Shown piece by piece: positions 1 through 8,989 of a stretch of 64,000 nt of DNA (position 1 is the stretch's first letter; each line of letters starts with the position of its first letter). The DNA comes from JACCWM01 sp040393065 (lineage in GTDB: Bacteria; Myxococcota_A; Bradymonadia; Bradymonadales; Bradymonadaceae). Location: assembly GCA_040393065.1 (NCBI GenBank), contig JBEBUW010000003.1, positions 33,742 to 97,741 of the forward strand, given 5' to 3'. The notes under the pieces were generated by a model. The model had not been told where the DNA came from and did no database searches. It saw only the letters and a list, made by a program, of their open reading frames with translations. The translations under genes were made by a program, and so were the position numbers.

Positions 1-1
1 C

Positions 2-1111
2 CGCAGTCAGAACGTAGGCCGTGAGTGCGGTCTTGCTGTGCAGCAGGTTGGTTCGAGCATGATTCCGATTCTTCTGGAAACGTTTGAAGGCAAGAACGAG
101 TCGGTTCAGCAGTTGCTGATGAGCTATAATAAGTCGCCGGATTTTGCGTTTCCGTCGAATCACTCGAAGCTGGTGGCGACGATTCGTCTGACGAGTATGC
201 GTGCGCAGGAAGCGGTTGCGCCGTTTATTGCGGATTTGCAGAGCGTGAAGGAAGCGCCGGCGATTCTTGGCCGCACGAATCATGCGGTGTCGTGGCGTGT
301 GAAAGAAGGCCAGATTACGGACGAAGTGATTCTGGGGCTGGGCGATCTGGGCGATGTTTCGGCGCGTCCGGTGCTCGAACTTGTGCTGAGCGGCGAGCGC
401 AACAAGGTGGCCTGGGAAGATATTACGGACGGGATGGTAGAATTGCAGCTTCGTCAGGATGCGGCTTCGGCGCTGAATAAGCTTGGAGATCGTGAGGCGC
501 TGCCGGCGTTGATGAAAGCAGCGCGTGAGGGCGTGATCGGTGATCTGGAGCGTCGTTTTGTGATGCTTGAGCGTCGTGGTGAGCCGGCGTCTTCGCTGGA
601 GCGTTATCAGTTTAACTGGATGGCTGCTCAGGCGTATGCGATGCTGGCCAAGGCCGAGCATCAGCCAGAGTTTGATACGTTGATTGCGGCGACCAAGGAT
701 GAGGCGCTGGCAGAAAAGTATAAGAGTTTCTTGCCGTTGTTTGCGGTGGCAAAAGAATGTGACGAAAAATCCGATGATAGCGCGCGTGCGGCCTGTTACG
801 GTGAAAAGCTGAAGGACAAGGACAATGCAGTGAGCGAGAAAGCTGCGCTGGAATTGTCGCGTTTGCCGGCAGAAGTGGCAGGACCTGTTCTGGTAGCGAA
901 TCTGGATACGGAGAATTTGCAGACGCGTGAAGCGATTAGCTTTGCGTTGTATCGTGCACCGAGCCAGGCGGCGATCGATAAGATTGCCGAGATTCTGGAG
1001 AAGGAAGCAAGTCGCAGCGGGGCGGATTACCGCCTTGATCACAATCGATTGCGCTTGTTGCGTGGCTGGATGGTCGCCAATCGTGGGCCTGCAGCGACCA
1101 GTGAGCGATGA
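2..1111 (+). CDS. HEAT-repeat protein, 5' end outside window
   Basis: The reading frame is open to the left edge of the window, so the true start is probably upstream; the first in-frame start codon inside the window is GTG at 38. The visible 370 codons are almost entirely alpha-helical repeats of about 30-40 residues with the HEAT/PBS-lyase look, for example LGDLGDVSARPVLELVLSG, LNKLGDREALPALMKAA and SFALYRAPSQAAIDKIAEIL. HEAT proteins are scaffolds; no catalytic motif is visible. The next gene begins 13 bases after the stop, so these are likely cotranscribed with the downstream DUF4388 protein, lipoprotein and pseudokinase. Function beyond scaffolding is unknown; the missing N-terminus may hold a signal peptide. 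Confidence 0.8.
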   Translation, partial: RSQNVGRECGLAVQQVGSSMIPILLETFEGKNESVQQLLMSYNKSPDFAFPSNHSKLVATIRLTSMRAQEAVAPFIADLQSVKEAPAILGRTNHAVSWRVKEGQITDEVILGLGDLGDVSARPVLELVLSGERNKVAWEDITDGMVELQLRQDAASALNKLGDREALPALMKAAREGVIGDLERRFVMLERRGEPASSLERYQFNWMAAQAYAMLAKAEHQPEFDTLIAATKDEALAEKYKSFLPLFAVAKECDEKSDDSARAACYGEKLKDKDNAVSEKAALELSRLPAEVAGPVLVANLDTENLQTREAISFALYRAPSQAAIDKIAEILEKEASRSGADYRLDHNRLRLLRGWMVANRGPAATSER

Positions 1112-1124
1112 GCTGAGTAGAGTG

Positions 1125-3335
1125 ATGCCTTTAACGGGCAGCTTTAGCATGGGATTGTGCGAGGGGAATGAGACTCTGCGGGGTCTCATTCAGAAAGTCT
1201 TAGGTGAGGCGTTCACGAGCGTGCAGTTCGTGGACGCCTCGACTTCGTTGGGTCATGAGAATGTCGATTTACTGATTGTCGACGTTGATAGTGGCATTGC
1301 GGATGCACGTGTTGAGCTGTTGTTGAAGGTCGCTCGAGCAAGTCAGACGCCGGTGTTGGTGTTGGGGCTCGCGCAGTCTGAGGCAAAGTATCGTGTAGAA
1401 TCAGCGGGGGCGGATGAAGCGGGCGGTGTGACGCAGCGTGAGGGATGGTTGCAGCGGCCGTTTTCGGGGGCAAGGCTTGTGCATGTATGTCGGCAGTTGC
1501 TCGGGATGGCGGTGGAGGAGAGCGTAGCCTTTCGAGCCGGTGCGGATGAAGCGTTTCCGGTGTTTCCGGCTGGATTTGAGGCGGATGAGCCACCGACTGT
1601 GGAGCTGGGTGAGGGATATGAGGCTCTGGTGGGTGCCGATTCGTCGGAGGAAATGCTGGAGCTGGAAGAATTATTGAGTCTGGATGCCGAGGAACTTGTT
1701 GAGGAGCTGGCAGGGGGCGGTGTTCTGGTGGGCTCGATCCATGAGCGGTTGGTCGAAGACGCGGAGCTTGTGCGGGAGATGGAGCATTTGCCGGAGCCGA
1801 CGGCTTTGCTGCAGTTGAGTCAGCCGTCGGAAGGCAATTTGCTGAGCGAAACGCTGTCGGAGGTGTCCTCGTCGGGTGTGTCTTCGTCGGGTGTTTATCC
1901 GGCGGAGGGAAGCGAAGTGGTTCGTGGCTCGGGTGTTTCGGTCGTTTCGCGGCACAGGCTCGGGAGCGGTCATTCCTCGGTTTCGGCGGCGGGGCTTTCG
2001 CCGGAGATTGTGCATTCGATTACGGGAACGGCACGGATGCTGGCGGAGTCGTGGGACAGACTCGGGTTGGCGGTGCGTACGGAGGATCGGGCGGATCGGA
2101 TTGAACGGATTTTGTTTGCCCTGTTTAAGGATGGTTTGCAGGGGGCTGCGTCGGCGTTGAGTCGGATTCCGCGGGCGAGTGGCTTGAGTGGGAGTCTGGA
2201 TGTGCTCGGGCTGATCGATGTGCTGCATTTGTTGCGTGAGCGAAGGTTGCGTGGGCGGCTTGAGCTGTGCGTGGGGGAGCAAAGTTTCGTGCTGTATATC
2301 GATGGCGGAATTCTGGAAGATATTGAGAGCCTGGGCGGGAGCACGGACGCGGTTTTGCTGCGGATTTTGCGTGAGCAGGCGGCGATTGATGAGGCGACAT
2401 TTCAGAGATTGTCGGCTCTTGATGAGGACGAGGATGGACTGGGGGCGCCGCTGGAGATGCGATTGCGGATTGAGCAGTTGGTCGACGATGCGGATTTGCG
2501 TGCTGCGCGCAGGTTGCGGGCGCGTGAGCTGTTTGGCGGTCTGTTTCAGGAGCGGCGGGGAAATTACGCATTTATTGAGATTCGGGAAGATAGCGGACAG
2601 GCGTGGCCGATCGAGGGTTTGCGGCTGAATATCGATGAAATGTTGTTGCGTTTGCTGCGTGAAGGGCAGCTGCGGGTGGATGTGCGTGAGACTTCTCGAT
2701 CCTGGAATGCAGAAAAAGGTCTGATTTTTGATCCGGTACGTGCGGCGTCGGTTCGTTCCAGTGCGCTGGCGGATTCGGAGCGTGAATTGTTGTTGTTTTT
2801 TCAGGCGGGTGAAACGATCGGGGAGGCGCGGCGGCATTTTGGGAATGCAGGGGAAGACGTCGAGCGGATTGTGGACAGGCTGGTGCGTGTTGAGTTGCTC
2901 AAGCCGCATAAGGTGGATGCGCGGCGGGCGAATCCTCGGCGGGCGGTTCTTGCGTCTGCACAGAGTGGTTCTCCGGTAGTTTCTGGTCAGAGTTTGGTGA
3001 ACCAGAATGTTGCGGGGCAGGGAAGTCAGGTGCAGGCGTCGCGGATTGAACTGGATTTTGATCTGGATGCGCTGGTTGCTCCGGTTCATGATCCGCATCA
3101 GAGTCCAACAGCGGTAAGTGACTGGGCGATTCCGATTCCGGGATTGCTGGAGAAAGTGTCGAATATTTCGGATGTGGTGTTCCCGGAGGGCGAAGAAGAT
3201 GACGATGCGCTGTGGGATGGCCTGGATTTGTTTTTTGAACGAGCTGATATGAGTGAAGTTTCGAGTGAGTTGCCGGATACCGGTGAACTCGATCAACGGA
3301 TCTTCGGGTCAGGAGAGCAAGATGAAGAATCGTGA
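1125..3335 (+). CDS. Receiver-like plus DUF4388-type regulatory protein
   Basis: About 736 residues from ATG 1125; ATG 1149 (SMGLCEGN) is an alternative. Residues 1-125 resemble a degenerate response-regulator receiver: LLIVDVDSG is in the place of the phospho-acceptor strand and a LQRPFSGARLV segment resembles the conserved Lys-Pro region with Lys replaced. Residues about 150-300 are acidic and low in complexity. From about 350 to 500 there is a segment LSGSLDVLGLIDVLHLL...GRLEL...YIDGGILEDI typical of DUF4388 (PatA-like N-terminal) domains common in myxobacterial and cyanobacterial gliding and signalling proteins. The C-terminal part is acidic and ends in an overlap with the next lipoprotein gene (14 bases). 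Likely a signalling or scaffold protein rather than a DNA-binding regulator, as no HTH is seen. Confidence 0.75.
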   Translation: MPLTGSFSMGLCEGNETLRGLIQKVLGEAFTSVQFVDASTSLGHENVDLLIVDVDSGIADARVELLLKVARASQTPVLVLGLAQSEAKYRVESAGADEAGGVTQREGWLQRPFSGARLVHVCRQLLGMAVEESVAFRAGADEAFPVFPAGFEADEPPTVELGEGYEALVGADSSEEMLELEELLSLDAEELVEELAGGGVLVGSIHERLVEDAELVREMEHLPEPTALLQLSQPSEGNLLSETLSEVSSSGVSSSGVYPAEGSEVVRGSGVSVVSRHRLGSGHSSVSAAGLSPEIVHSITGTARMLAESWDRLGLAVRTEDRADRIERILFALFKDGLQGAASALSRIPRASGLSGSLDVLGLIDVLHLLRERRLRGRLELCVGEQSFVLYIDGGILEDIESLGGSTDAVLLRILREQAAIDEATFQRLSALDEDEDGLGAPLEMRLRIEQLVDDADLRAARRLRARELFGGLFQERRGNYAFIEIREDSGQAWPIEGLRLNIDEMLLRLLREGQLRVDVRETSRSWNAEKGLIFDPVRAASVRSSALADSERELLLFFQAGETIGEARRHFGNAGEDVERIVDRLVRVELLKPHKVDARRANPRRAVLASAQSGSPVVSGQSLVNQNVAGQGSQVQASRIELDFDLDALVAPVHDPHQSPTAVSDWAIPIPGLLEKVSNISDVVFPEGEEDDDALWDGLDLFFERADMSEVSSELPDTGELDQRIFGSGEQDEES

Positions 3336-3972
3336 ACGATCGTGGGAAGTTCAAAGTCCGGTGCGGGTGGCTCAAACCGGGCAGGATCGCTTGACGGCAT
3401 CGGGCTTTGAGGGCTATTGTCGGAGTGTGAAAAATCCTTTTCGATTATCAATTTGTGCTCTTGTCCTGGTGTGTGCTTCCTTGTTTTTTGCGGGATGCTC
3501 CAAGGAAACGCCGGGACCGAAAGAGAGTTTTGAAGCGTTTGTAATGGATTTGTGGCGTGGAGAACGGGCGAGTGCTTTTGAGGCTGTGTGGCCGGAAGAC
3601 CGGCAGCGGTTGATGGCTTCGAGCGAGGAGCTTCGTCAGAAATTGCCAGAGCTACCGCCCATGGAGGCTGAAGAATGGCTGGTGGTAGGTCGCGTGGATA
3701 ATCCCTATGACATTCGGCGCCTGGAGGTTGTTTCGGGTGCAAGTGCTTCTTATGAGCGCGGGGATCGCGTAACGGTTGAAATTCAGTATTTTGATGATCG
3801 GAAAGGGCAGGTGGAAATGGTCTGGGGCGGAGACCGTTGGTATGTCGCGCTTTCGGAGTCGGCGGCAGACGTTGAACCACCGCGTGATGTTGTAGATGCA
3901 ACAGGCAATGAAGATGCAGATGACGAAGCTTTGCAGCTTTTGGATCAAGATGTGAGCACTGATAATGACTGA
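3322..3972 (+). CDS. Small lipoprotein of unknown function
   Basis: The chosen ATG 3322 has an AGGAG ribosome site 6 bases upstream and lies inside the end of the preceding gene, indicating translational coupling. A lipoprotein signal is visible further in: a run of hydrophobic residues ending LFFAGC, with the acylated Cys about residue 59. GTG 3427 (VKNPFRLS) would give a signal peptide of normal length, so the real start could be there. The mature part contains DLWRGERASAFEAVWPEDR and an ending EIQYFDDRKG...MVWGGDRWYV, reminiscent of small envelope proteins that carry a DUF4878/NTF2-like fold, but this is only a resemblance. It overlaps the next kinase-like gene by 8 bases. Confidence 0.7.
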   Translation: MKNRERSWEVQSPVRVAQTGQDRLTASGFEGYCRSVKNPFRLSICALVLVCASLFFAGCSKETPGPKESFEAFVMDLWRGERASAFEAVWPEDRQRLMASSEELRQKLPELPPMEAEEWLVVGRVDNPYDIRRLEVVSGASASYERGDRVTVEIQYFDDRKGQVEMVWGGDRWYVALSESAADVEPPRDVVDATGNEDADDEALQLLDQDVSTDND

Positions 3973-5992
3973 TACTTCCGATTCCGCCATGAAAACTCGC
4001 CCGCCCGCTCGTCCGCCTCAAGGTCCGCCTACGATTCCTTCGAATGGGGGGCCGCCGCAGCCGCCGAAACTTGCGATTCGGCCGAAAGCTCCCGGGGTTC
4101 GCAGCAATACGGAGGCGCCGGTTCAGGCGACCACGCTGCGTACGGGCGATCAGGTAGGGAATCGGTTTGTGGTGGATCGTTATCTGGGGAGTTCAGGAGG
4201 CGGGATCAGTTATCTGTGTGCGGACAAACAGACGCAGGAGCAGGTGGTCGTCAAGATTCTTGATATGCCGTTTCCTGGCGACGAGGTGTTTGCCGAGCAA
4301 AATGAGAAGGTGCGTGTCGCGAGTTTGATTTCGCATCGCAATCTGATGCGCTTGATGGGGATCGGGCGGGTTCGGAGCGGGGAAGTTTTTATTGTGATGG
4401 AGTTCGTGCAGGGCACGACTTTGTCGCAACTGGTGGCGCAGCGACGCAGCGAAGGGCGTACGTTCAGCATCCGGGATACGTTTGTTGTGCTGGCGCATGT
4501 GTGCAATGCGTTGACGGCGGTCCACAATCAGAATTTAGCGCATGGTGTTTTGACGCCGTACAATATTTATGTGGATCGGGAAGGCGTAGTGAAGGTTGGC
4601 AATCTGGCGTTCAGTCAGATTGTGAGCGAGTACATGCATGCGCAGGGTGAGGGGCCGTATATCGACAGTATTTATGTGGCGCCCGAGGTGAATCAGAATC
4701 CAGGTTCGTTGAGTGCGCAGTCGGATGTTTACAGCCTGGGGATGATTGCGGCGGAATTGTTGAATCCGCGCGGGTTGCCCAGTGATCGAAAACAGGCCGG
4801 TGAAATGGCCATTGATGGGCTGTCGAGCTATCCGCCTTCGTTGTTTACGCTGATTACGCAGTCCTTGTCGAAAAATCCAGCGGAGCGTCCGTCGTCGGTG
4901 GCGGAGTTTCGGGCAAGTTTTGAAGAGATTGCGCGTGAAGTGGGCGCGAAGTTAGATGGACCAACGCCGCCGGGAGCTTTGCAGGTTGAGTCGGCTCTTA
5001 CCGAAGGCGATGAGAAGTCCAAGGTAGGGGGCGACGACGATTTATTTGATGATATTTTTGCGTTGGGCTCGATAGGCGCTGGCGGCAATTCTGAAGAAGA
5101 TCGGTATCTGGTCCAGAAAGGAGGATTGGATTACGGGCCGTTTACGGAAGCGCAGCTGATTGAGCAGCTACATAGCGATGATATCGATGAGCATTCGCTG
5201 GTGCTGGACCGGATTACGCAGGAGCGGATTGCTCTCGGAGAGATGGACAAGTTCCGGGACGTGGTGCAGGAGTATATTCCGGTTCGTGAAGAACGGCGTC
5301 GTCGCGAGGCTGAGGCGCGTGCAGAACTGCAGCGCAAGGTCAAGCAGGGTGGTAAGGCGGCGTTGGTCGTGGGGATTGTGGCCGGATTGATTGCGCTCGG
5401 GGCGATGATCTGGTTCTGGCAGCAGCAGCCCAAGCCGGAGCCGCTTGCGCTGGAGCAGGCGTTTGCGTCGCTGGGCTATAATTTCTTGCCGCCTCCGCAG
5501 GAGTTTCAGGCGGTCGCGGTCGATAATGCGATTTTGCAGAGTATTTTCAATCCGCGCGCCAGTGAGCAGGAGATTGCGCAGCAGTTGAAGCGTGTGCGCT
5601 CGAAATCTGGCAGCAGGGCGAAGGCGTCAGCCAGTAAAAAGGGCGGTGCGCCGAATGATAGTGATAGCGGCGTGGCCGAAGTGGATATGGGCGCGGGCGG
5701 CTCGGATCGCTATCTGAGTGATCACGAAATCAACGAGATTGTGTTGTCACATTTCGGGCAGCTTCGATCCTGTATGATGCTGGAGTTGAATGTAAATCGC
5801 TCGTTTAAGGGCGTTACGGTTCAGTTCTTTATTCGGCCATCAGGTACGACGGGCGGTGTGCAGATCAAGGAGACACGTTATGCGAATCGTGAGGTTGGCG
5901 AGTGTCTGGTGCAGCGTTTCCGTGCGATGAAGTTTCCTGAGCATGGTGCGATCAGCAATCGCGGTGTGACGTATCCGTTCTATATTCAATAA
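3965..5992 (+). CDS. Ser/Thr pseudokinase fused to GYF-like and AgmX/PglI-like domains
   Basis: 675 residues. After a Pro-rich N-terminus (1-60) a protein-kinase fold spans about 70-325: Gly-rich loop GSSGGGIS (75-82), VVVK Lys97, APE at 239-241 and SDVYSLGM in helix F. The catalytic loop HRDLKPEN is replaced by HGVLTPYN (193-200) and DFG by GNL (212-214), so both the catalytic base and the Mg-binding Asp are lost; it should be a pseudokinase. A GYF_2-like domain (YLVQKGGLDYGPFTEAQL) lies about 380-437, then a charged segment, one membrane helix about 458-479, and a C-terminal domain (LRSCMMLELNVNRSF...ECLVQRFRAMKFP) like the AgmX/PglI C-terminus of myxobacterial motility proteins, with its two Cys. 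Cytosolic pseudokinase and periplasmic AgmX-like end suggest a transmembrane adaptor. Cotranscribed with the preceding lipoprotein. Confidence 0.8.
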   Translation: MTDTSDSAMKTRPPARPPQGPPTIPSNGGPPQPPKLAIRPKAPGVRSNTEAPVQATTLRTGDQVGNRFVVDRYLGSSGGGISYLCADKQTQEQVVVKILDMPFPGDEVFAEQNEKVRVASLISHRNLMRLMGIGRVRSGEVFIVMEFVQGTTLSQLVAQRRSEGRTFSIRDTFVVLAHVCNALTAVHNQNLAHGVLTPYNIYVDREGVVKVGNLAFSQIVSEYMHAQGEGPYIDSIYVAPEVNQNPGSLSAQSDVYSLGMIAAELLNPRGLPSDRKQAGEMAIDGLSSYPPSLFTLITQSLSKNPAERPSSVAEFRASFEEIAREVGAKLDGPTPPGALQVESALTEGDEKSKVGGDDDLFDDIFALGSIGAGGNSEEDRYLVQKGGLDYGPFTEAQLIEQLHSDDIDEHSLVLDRITQERIALGEMDKFRDVVQEYIPVREERRRREAEARAELQRKVKQGGKAALVVGIVAGLIALGAMIWFWQQQPKPEPLALEQAFASLGYNFLPPPQEFQAVAVDNAILQSIFNPRASEQEIAQQLKRVRSKSGSRAKASASKKGGAPNDSDSGVAEVDMGAGGSDRYLSDHEINEIVLSHFGQLRSCMMLELNVNRSFKGVTVQFFIRPSGTTGGVQIKETRYANREVGECLVQRFRAMKFPEHGAISNRGVTYPFYIQ

Positions 5993-6031
5993 AAGGATTC
6001 CATCAGAAAGCCTGCGGGCTGAAGGGCTGTC

Positions 6032-6589
6032 ATGGATGATGCTGTGATGTCGGCACGGTTTTCGGGGCTGCTGGATGCTTCGGAAATCGTGGTGGATCTG
6101 GTTGATCGGGACGCTACGCTTGCTTTCGGGCAGGTGTTGGGGGGGGCATTGCATGCGCTGGTGATGGGGCATGTTTTGCCGGGGGCGTTTGTTGGTCTGG
6201 TGGGCGGGCTGGGCGCCGGTAAGACGACGTTTATGCAGGGTTTTGTCAGCGGAATCGATGCAGGGGCGGAGGCGAGTAGTCCGACGTATGCGCTGGTCAA
6301 TGTGTATGCGTTGGAAATTCCGATTGTGCACATGGATTTGTATCGTCTGGAAGATATCGACGATCTGGAGTCAGTCGGCTACTGGGATTACCTGGAGTCG
6401 GAGGACAGGATTTTGTGTGTGGAATGGATTGATCGGATTGAGCAGGCCTGGCCGGGCGAGGGGATATTGATTGCGCTGGAGTCTAGTGATGGAGGGCGGC
6501 GTGTCAGAATGTGGGGAAGTCGAGCGTACGCGGGCTTGTTGTCGGAAGTTAGCGAAGAATTTGCGCGTGGAACGCAGACAATTGAGTAA
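6032..6589 (+). CDS. tsaE: tRNA threonylcarbamoyladenosine biosynthesis ATPase TsaE
   Basis: TsaE is the ATPase partner of TsaB-TsaD in making t6A37 on ANN-decoding tRNAs. The 185-residue protein shows the family pattern: P-loop GGLGAGKTTF, SPTYALVNVY, HMDLYRLED and VEWIDRIE. It is about 30 residues longer than typical TsaE at the N-terminus (MDDAVMSARFSG...), which may mean that translation starts at a later codon such as ATG 6047. It follows the pseudokinase gene by 39 bases and precedes a small conserved gene by 26 bases. TsaB and TsaD are not in this window. Confidence 0.93.
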   Translation: MDDAVMSARFSGLLDASEIVVDLVDRDATLAFGQVLGGALHALVMGHVLPGAFVGLVGGLGAGKTTFMQGFVSGIDAGAEASSPTYALVNVYALEIPIVHMDLYRLEDIDDLESVGYWDYLESEDRILCVEWIDRIEQAWPGEGILIALESSDGGRRVRMWGSRAYAGLLSEVSEEFARGTQTIE

Positions 6590-6615
6590 GTGATTGGTAA
6601 CCAGGATTACAAACT

Positions 6616-7089
6616 ATGTCAGAAGTATCGAATCAGAGCAGAACGAGCGAAGAGGTTTTGCCGGAAAAATTGGCGGCAGCATGTTTGCGGATTCAGAAGG
6701 CGATGCAATCGCGTTTCCGCGCGTATTTGAGGCCTGGAGAGCGTTTGCGGGTACAGATTGAGCGCGAAAAGGATTTTGTTTATGCGCAAATGATCGTCGA
6801 GATGCCGGATGGATCTTATCATCTGGATATAGAGGCGGCCGTGATCGTGCAGGATCAGGAGTTTGAGGTTACGCAGGTGCTGGTGCCGGAAGAGCGACTG
6901 GAGCTGGCTTTTGAGTTTCTGCGTGGCCAGTTGCACGATTATTTTCGTCAGAATCGCGTGAATCGATTTCATGCGGACTGGCGAATCTATCCGTTTGAGG
7001 GAACGAAGATTCGTTTTCGCGGTCGGTTGACGCAACCGGGGCTGGAGCGGTTGGCGGATGAGCTGCTGGGTGAGCCGAGCGACGACTGA
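6616..7089 (+). CDS. Conserved hypothetical cytosolic protein
   Basis: 157 residues, no signal peptide or membrane helix. The protein is rich in Arg and Glu and contains RIQKAMQSRFRAYLRPGERL, YHLDIEAAVIVQDQEF and FRQNRVNRFHADWRIYPFEG. I do not recognise a family. It is compact and of average composition, with tsaE 26 bases upstream and a CPBP protease gene 30 bases downstream, so it is probably part of the same transcript. Confidence 0.75.
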   Translation: MSEVSNQSRTSEEVLPEKLAAACLRIQKAMQSRFRAYLRPGERLRVQIEREKDFVYAQMIVEMPDGSYHLDIEAAVIVQDQEFEVTQVLVPEERLELAFEFLRGQLHDYFRQNRVNRFHADWRIYPFEGTKIRFRGRLTQPGLERLADELLGEPSDD

Positions 7090-7118
7090 TTGAGCCAGAC
7101 TTCAGGGACGGGTTTTGC

Positions 7119-7736
7119 ATGGAACAGCGACTGCCGACATCGTTTATTGTGATATTTTATGGGGTGGTCGCTGCATTTGCGCTGATTTGTGGTCGCTGGC
7201 TGGGGGATATCGATGTGATGGTGTGGCATAATCACAATGGCACATCGATTGTCTGGGATGCCGTGTTGGGGGCACTGGTGGGCGTTGTGGTCGTCGTCGG
7301 CAGTCAGATTCTGGACCGGACGACGCAGTGGGCGCGGGTGCTGACGGATGAGTTTACCAGGATTCTGGGTTCCTTAACGGTGACGCAGGCGTTTGTGTTT
7401 GCGTTTTGCAGTGGCGTTGCCGAAGAGATTTTCTTTCGTGGTTTTTTGCAGCAATTGCTCACGGTTCGAGTGTACGAGGGTGATTATGCGATCTGGTTTG
7501 GTTTGATACTGAGCAGTTTGATTTTTGGCGGGCTTCATCTCGGGCCGGATTTTCGGAAGTTCTGGCCATGGACCGTAATGGCCGTTGTGCTGGGCGCGGT
7601 TTTGGGCGGGCTGTATATTTATACAGGAAATTTATTGGCTCCGATTCTGGCGCATTTTACGATAAATTTCTTCAACCTTTTGTTGATGTCTCCTCACGAG
7701 GAGAACGTTGCGCACAGGCTGAGTGATGAAGAGTAG
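7119..7736 (+). CDS. CPBP family intramembrane glutamic endopeptidase
   Basis: 205 residues with about six hydrophobic segments. The three CPBP (Abi/CAAX protease-like) motifs are present in order: EEIFFRGFLQQ with the catalytic Glu pair and Arg, FGGLHLG with the His in the second motif, and AHFTINFFN with the last catalytic His/Asn. The family cleaves membrane-embedded or prenylated substrates and often serves in bacteriocin immunity or protein maturation; the substrate here cannot be inferred. The 3' end overlaps the start of the next small membrane-protein gene. Confidence 0.88.
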   Translation: MEQRLPTSFIVIFYGVVAAFALICGRWLGDIDVMVWHNHNGTSIVWDAVLGALVGVVVVVGSQILDRTTQWARVLTDEFTRILGSLTVTQAFVFAFCSGVAEEIFFRGFLQQLLTVRVYEGDYAIWFGLILSSLIFGGLHLGPDFRKFWPWTVMAVVLGAVLGGLYIYTGNLLAPILAHFTINFFNLLLMSPHEENVAHRLSDEE

Positions 7737-7986
7737 CTTTGCAAATCCAGTCGTGTTCGTTACGCATATGCAGCCTTTTTTGATCATGTGGGTGCTGACG
7801 GTTTGCTTTTTCGTGGCGCTGGCAATTGCTGCGGTGTTTTCACCGGGGCGTCGCTGGTATGAGCTGGGCTGTATTTTTCTTCTGGCGTTTGTGTTTTCAA
7901 GCGTTGTGGGGATGGTGGGGACGAATTTGTTTGTCGATGTGAAGATGATCGATGTCGAAGTGATTTCGTATCGGAATCTGGAGTGA
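7726..7986 (+). CDS. Small two-helix membrane protein
   Basis: 86 residues from ATG 7726 (a GTG directly before it is also possible, and ATG 7768 would remove the polar N-terminus). Two hydrophobic helices, FLIMWVLTVCFFVALAIAA and a second around LGCIFLLAFVFSSVVGMVG, leave short polar ends. It overlaps the CPBP protease gene by 11 bases, so it is translated from the same mRNA and may act with the protease, but no homologous family is recognised. Confidence 0.6.
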   Translation: MKSSFANPVVFVTHMQPFLIMWVLTVCFFVALAIAAVFSPGRRWYELGCIFLLAFVFSSVVGMVGTNLFVDVKMIDVEVISYRNLE

Positions 7987-8012
7987 CTGGCAGCCGTGCT
8001 GTCTTCAGGCGT

Positions 8013-8834
8013 TTAGAGCGTGCAGATGGCTTCGATCGGGCAGCCGGGGCAATGGTCAGGCGAGCGGCGATGAATACAGCGTCTGGAAATGCCGAGATGG
8101 CATAAAGCAAAGTCGAAACGAAGGGGGTCGATGGGATCGAGTTGGCGGAGGGAGTTGGTGACTTCTTCGGCCATTTTTCCGTCTACGCTGCTGCGGCTGG
8201 TAAGGCCGATATAGCGGCACAGGCGACTTGTGTGCGTATCGAGGGGCATAATCAGGTCGGCAGGTTTGAGACTTTGCCAGATGCCGAGATCGATGGTGTC
8301 GGGGCCGCGTGCAACCCAGCGAAAGAACAGGTGGAGGCGTTTGCAGGTGCTGCCGTCTGCGGGGTCGGGAAGAAGGTAGCGCAGGCCACGTTCGACATTG
8401 GGGCGAATTCTGCCGGCGCGTATGGCATGGACAAAGTCGCTTGCGCGGCCGAGGTGCGTGGCTGCGTGGCTTTGGAGATAGGCGTTTTCTAGGCTGCCGT
8501 GAGTTTTGAGTTGGTGGGAGATTCCGGCCAGGAGATCGGCGACGTCGGCGCCTCGGGACATGCGATAAACAAAACCTTCAAGCAGCACGGGGAGATCGGC
8601 GTGATCGACTTCGCGCAGAAATTGAGAAGGGCGAGGGCCCAGGTGGGCGAGGATCTGGGAGGTTGCGCGTTTGAGGAGTTCAACGCGGCCGTATGCCAGG
8701 CAACTTGTGAGGAGGGCGACGACTTCTTGATCTTCAGGAGCGCTATAGTTCCAGACAAGGTCGACCGGATCGTGTGCGCGGCGCTCGAGTGAGTCGAATT
8801 CCGTGATTAAATCATTGAGAAAGTAGGTGAGCAT
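8013..8834 (-). CDS. TIGR02757/DUF2400 family protein (HhH-GPD-like)
   Basis: 273 residues of the TIGR02757 (DUF2400) family of unknown function, related to the endonuclease III/HhH-GPD glycosylase superfamily. Family marks seen: DPVDLVWNYSAPEDQEVVALL near the start, LAYGRVELLKRA, FFRWVARGPDTIDLGIW and MPLDTHTSRLCRYIGL, in which the Asp corresponds to the catalytic Asp of endonuclease III (VDTHxxR). The C-terminus has four cysteines, C-x9-C-x2-C-x5-C, resembling the 4Fe-4S loop of endonuclease III but with longer first spacing. The helix-hairpin-helix catalytic Lys motif is not evident. The gene converges on the 7726 gene and has its own start region at 8834. Confidence 0.85.
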   Translation of the reverse strand: MLTYFLNDLITEFDSLERRAHDPVDLVWNYSAPEDQEVVALLTSCLAYGRVELLKRATSQILAHLGPRPSQFLREVDHADLPVLLEGFVYRMSRGADVADLLAGISHQLKTHGSLENAYLQSHAATHLGRASDFVHAIRAGRIRPNVERGLRYLLPDPADGSTCKRLHLFFRWVARGPDTIDLGIWQSLKPADLIMPLDTHTSRLCRYIGLTSRSSVDGKMAEEVTNSLRQLDPIDPLRFDFALCHLGISRRCIHRRSPDHCPGCPIEAICTL

Positions 8835-8989
8835 GTGCAGAGAATGGCTAAAAGTGAGGAGTTTTGAGGAAAGCCGGTGATTTTTTTGACGCGCGGCCGT
8901 ATCGACCTAGAGTGCGTGGTTCATCGGGCTCGTATTCTTACGAATACAGGCTTTTTTCTATTTCATGAACCACTGGCAAATTGTTGGAT

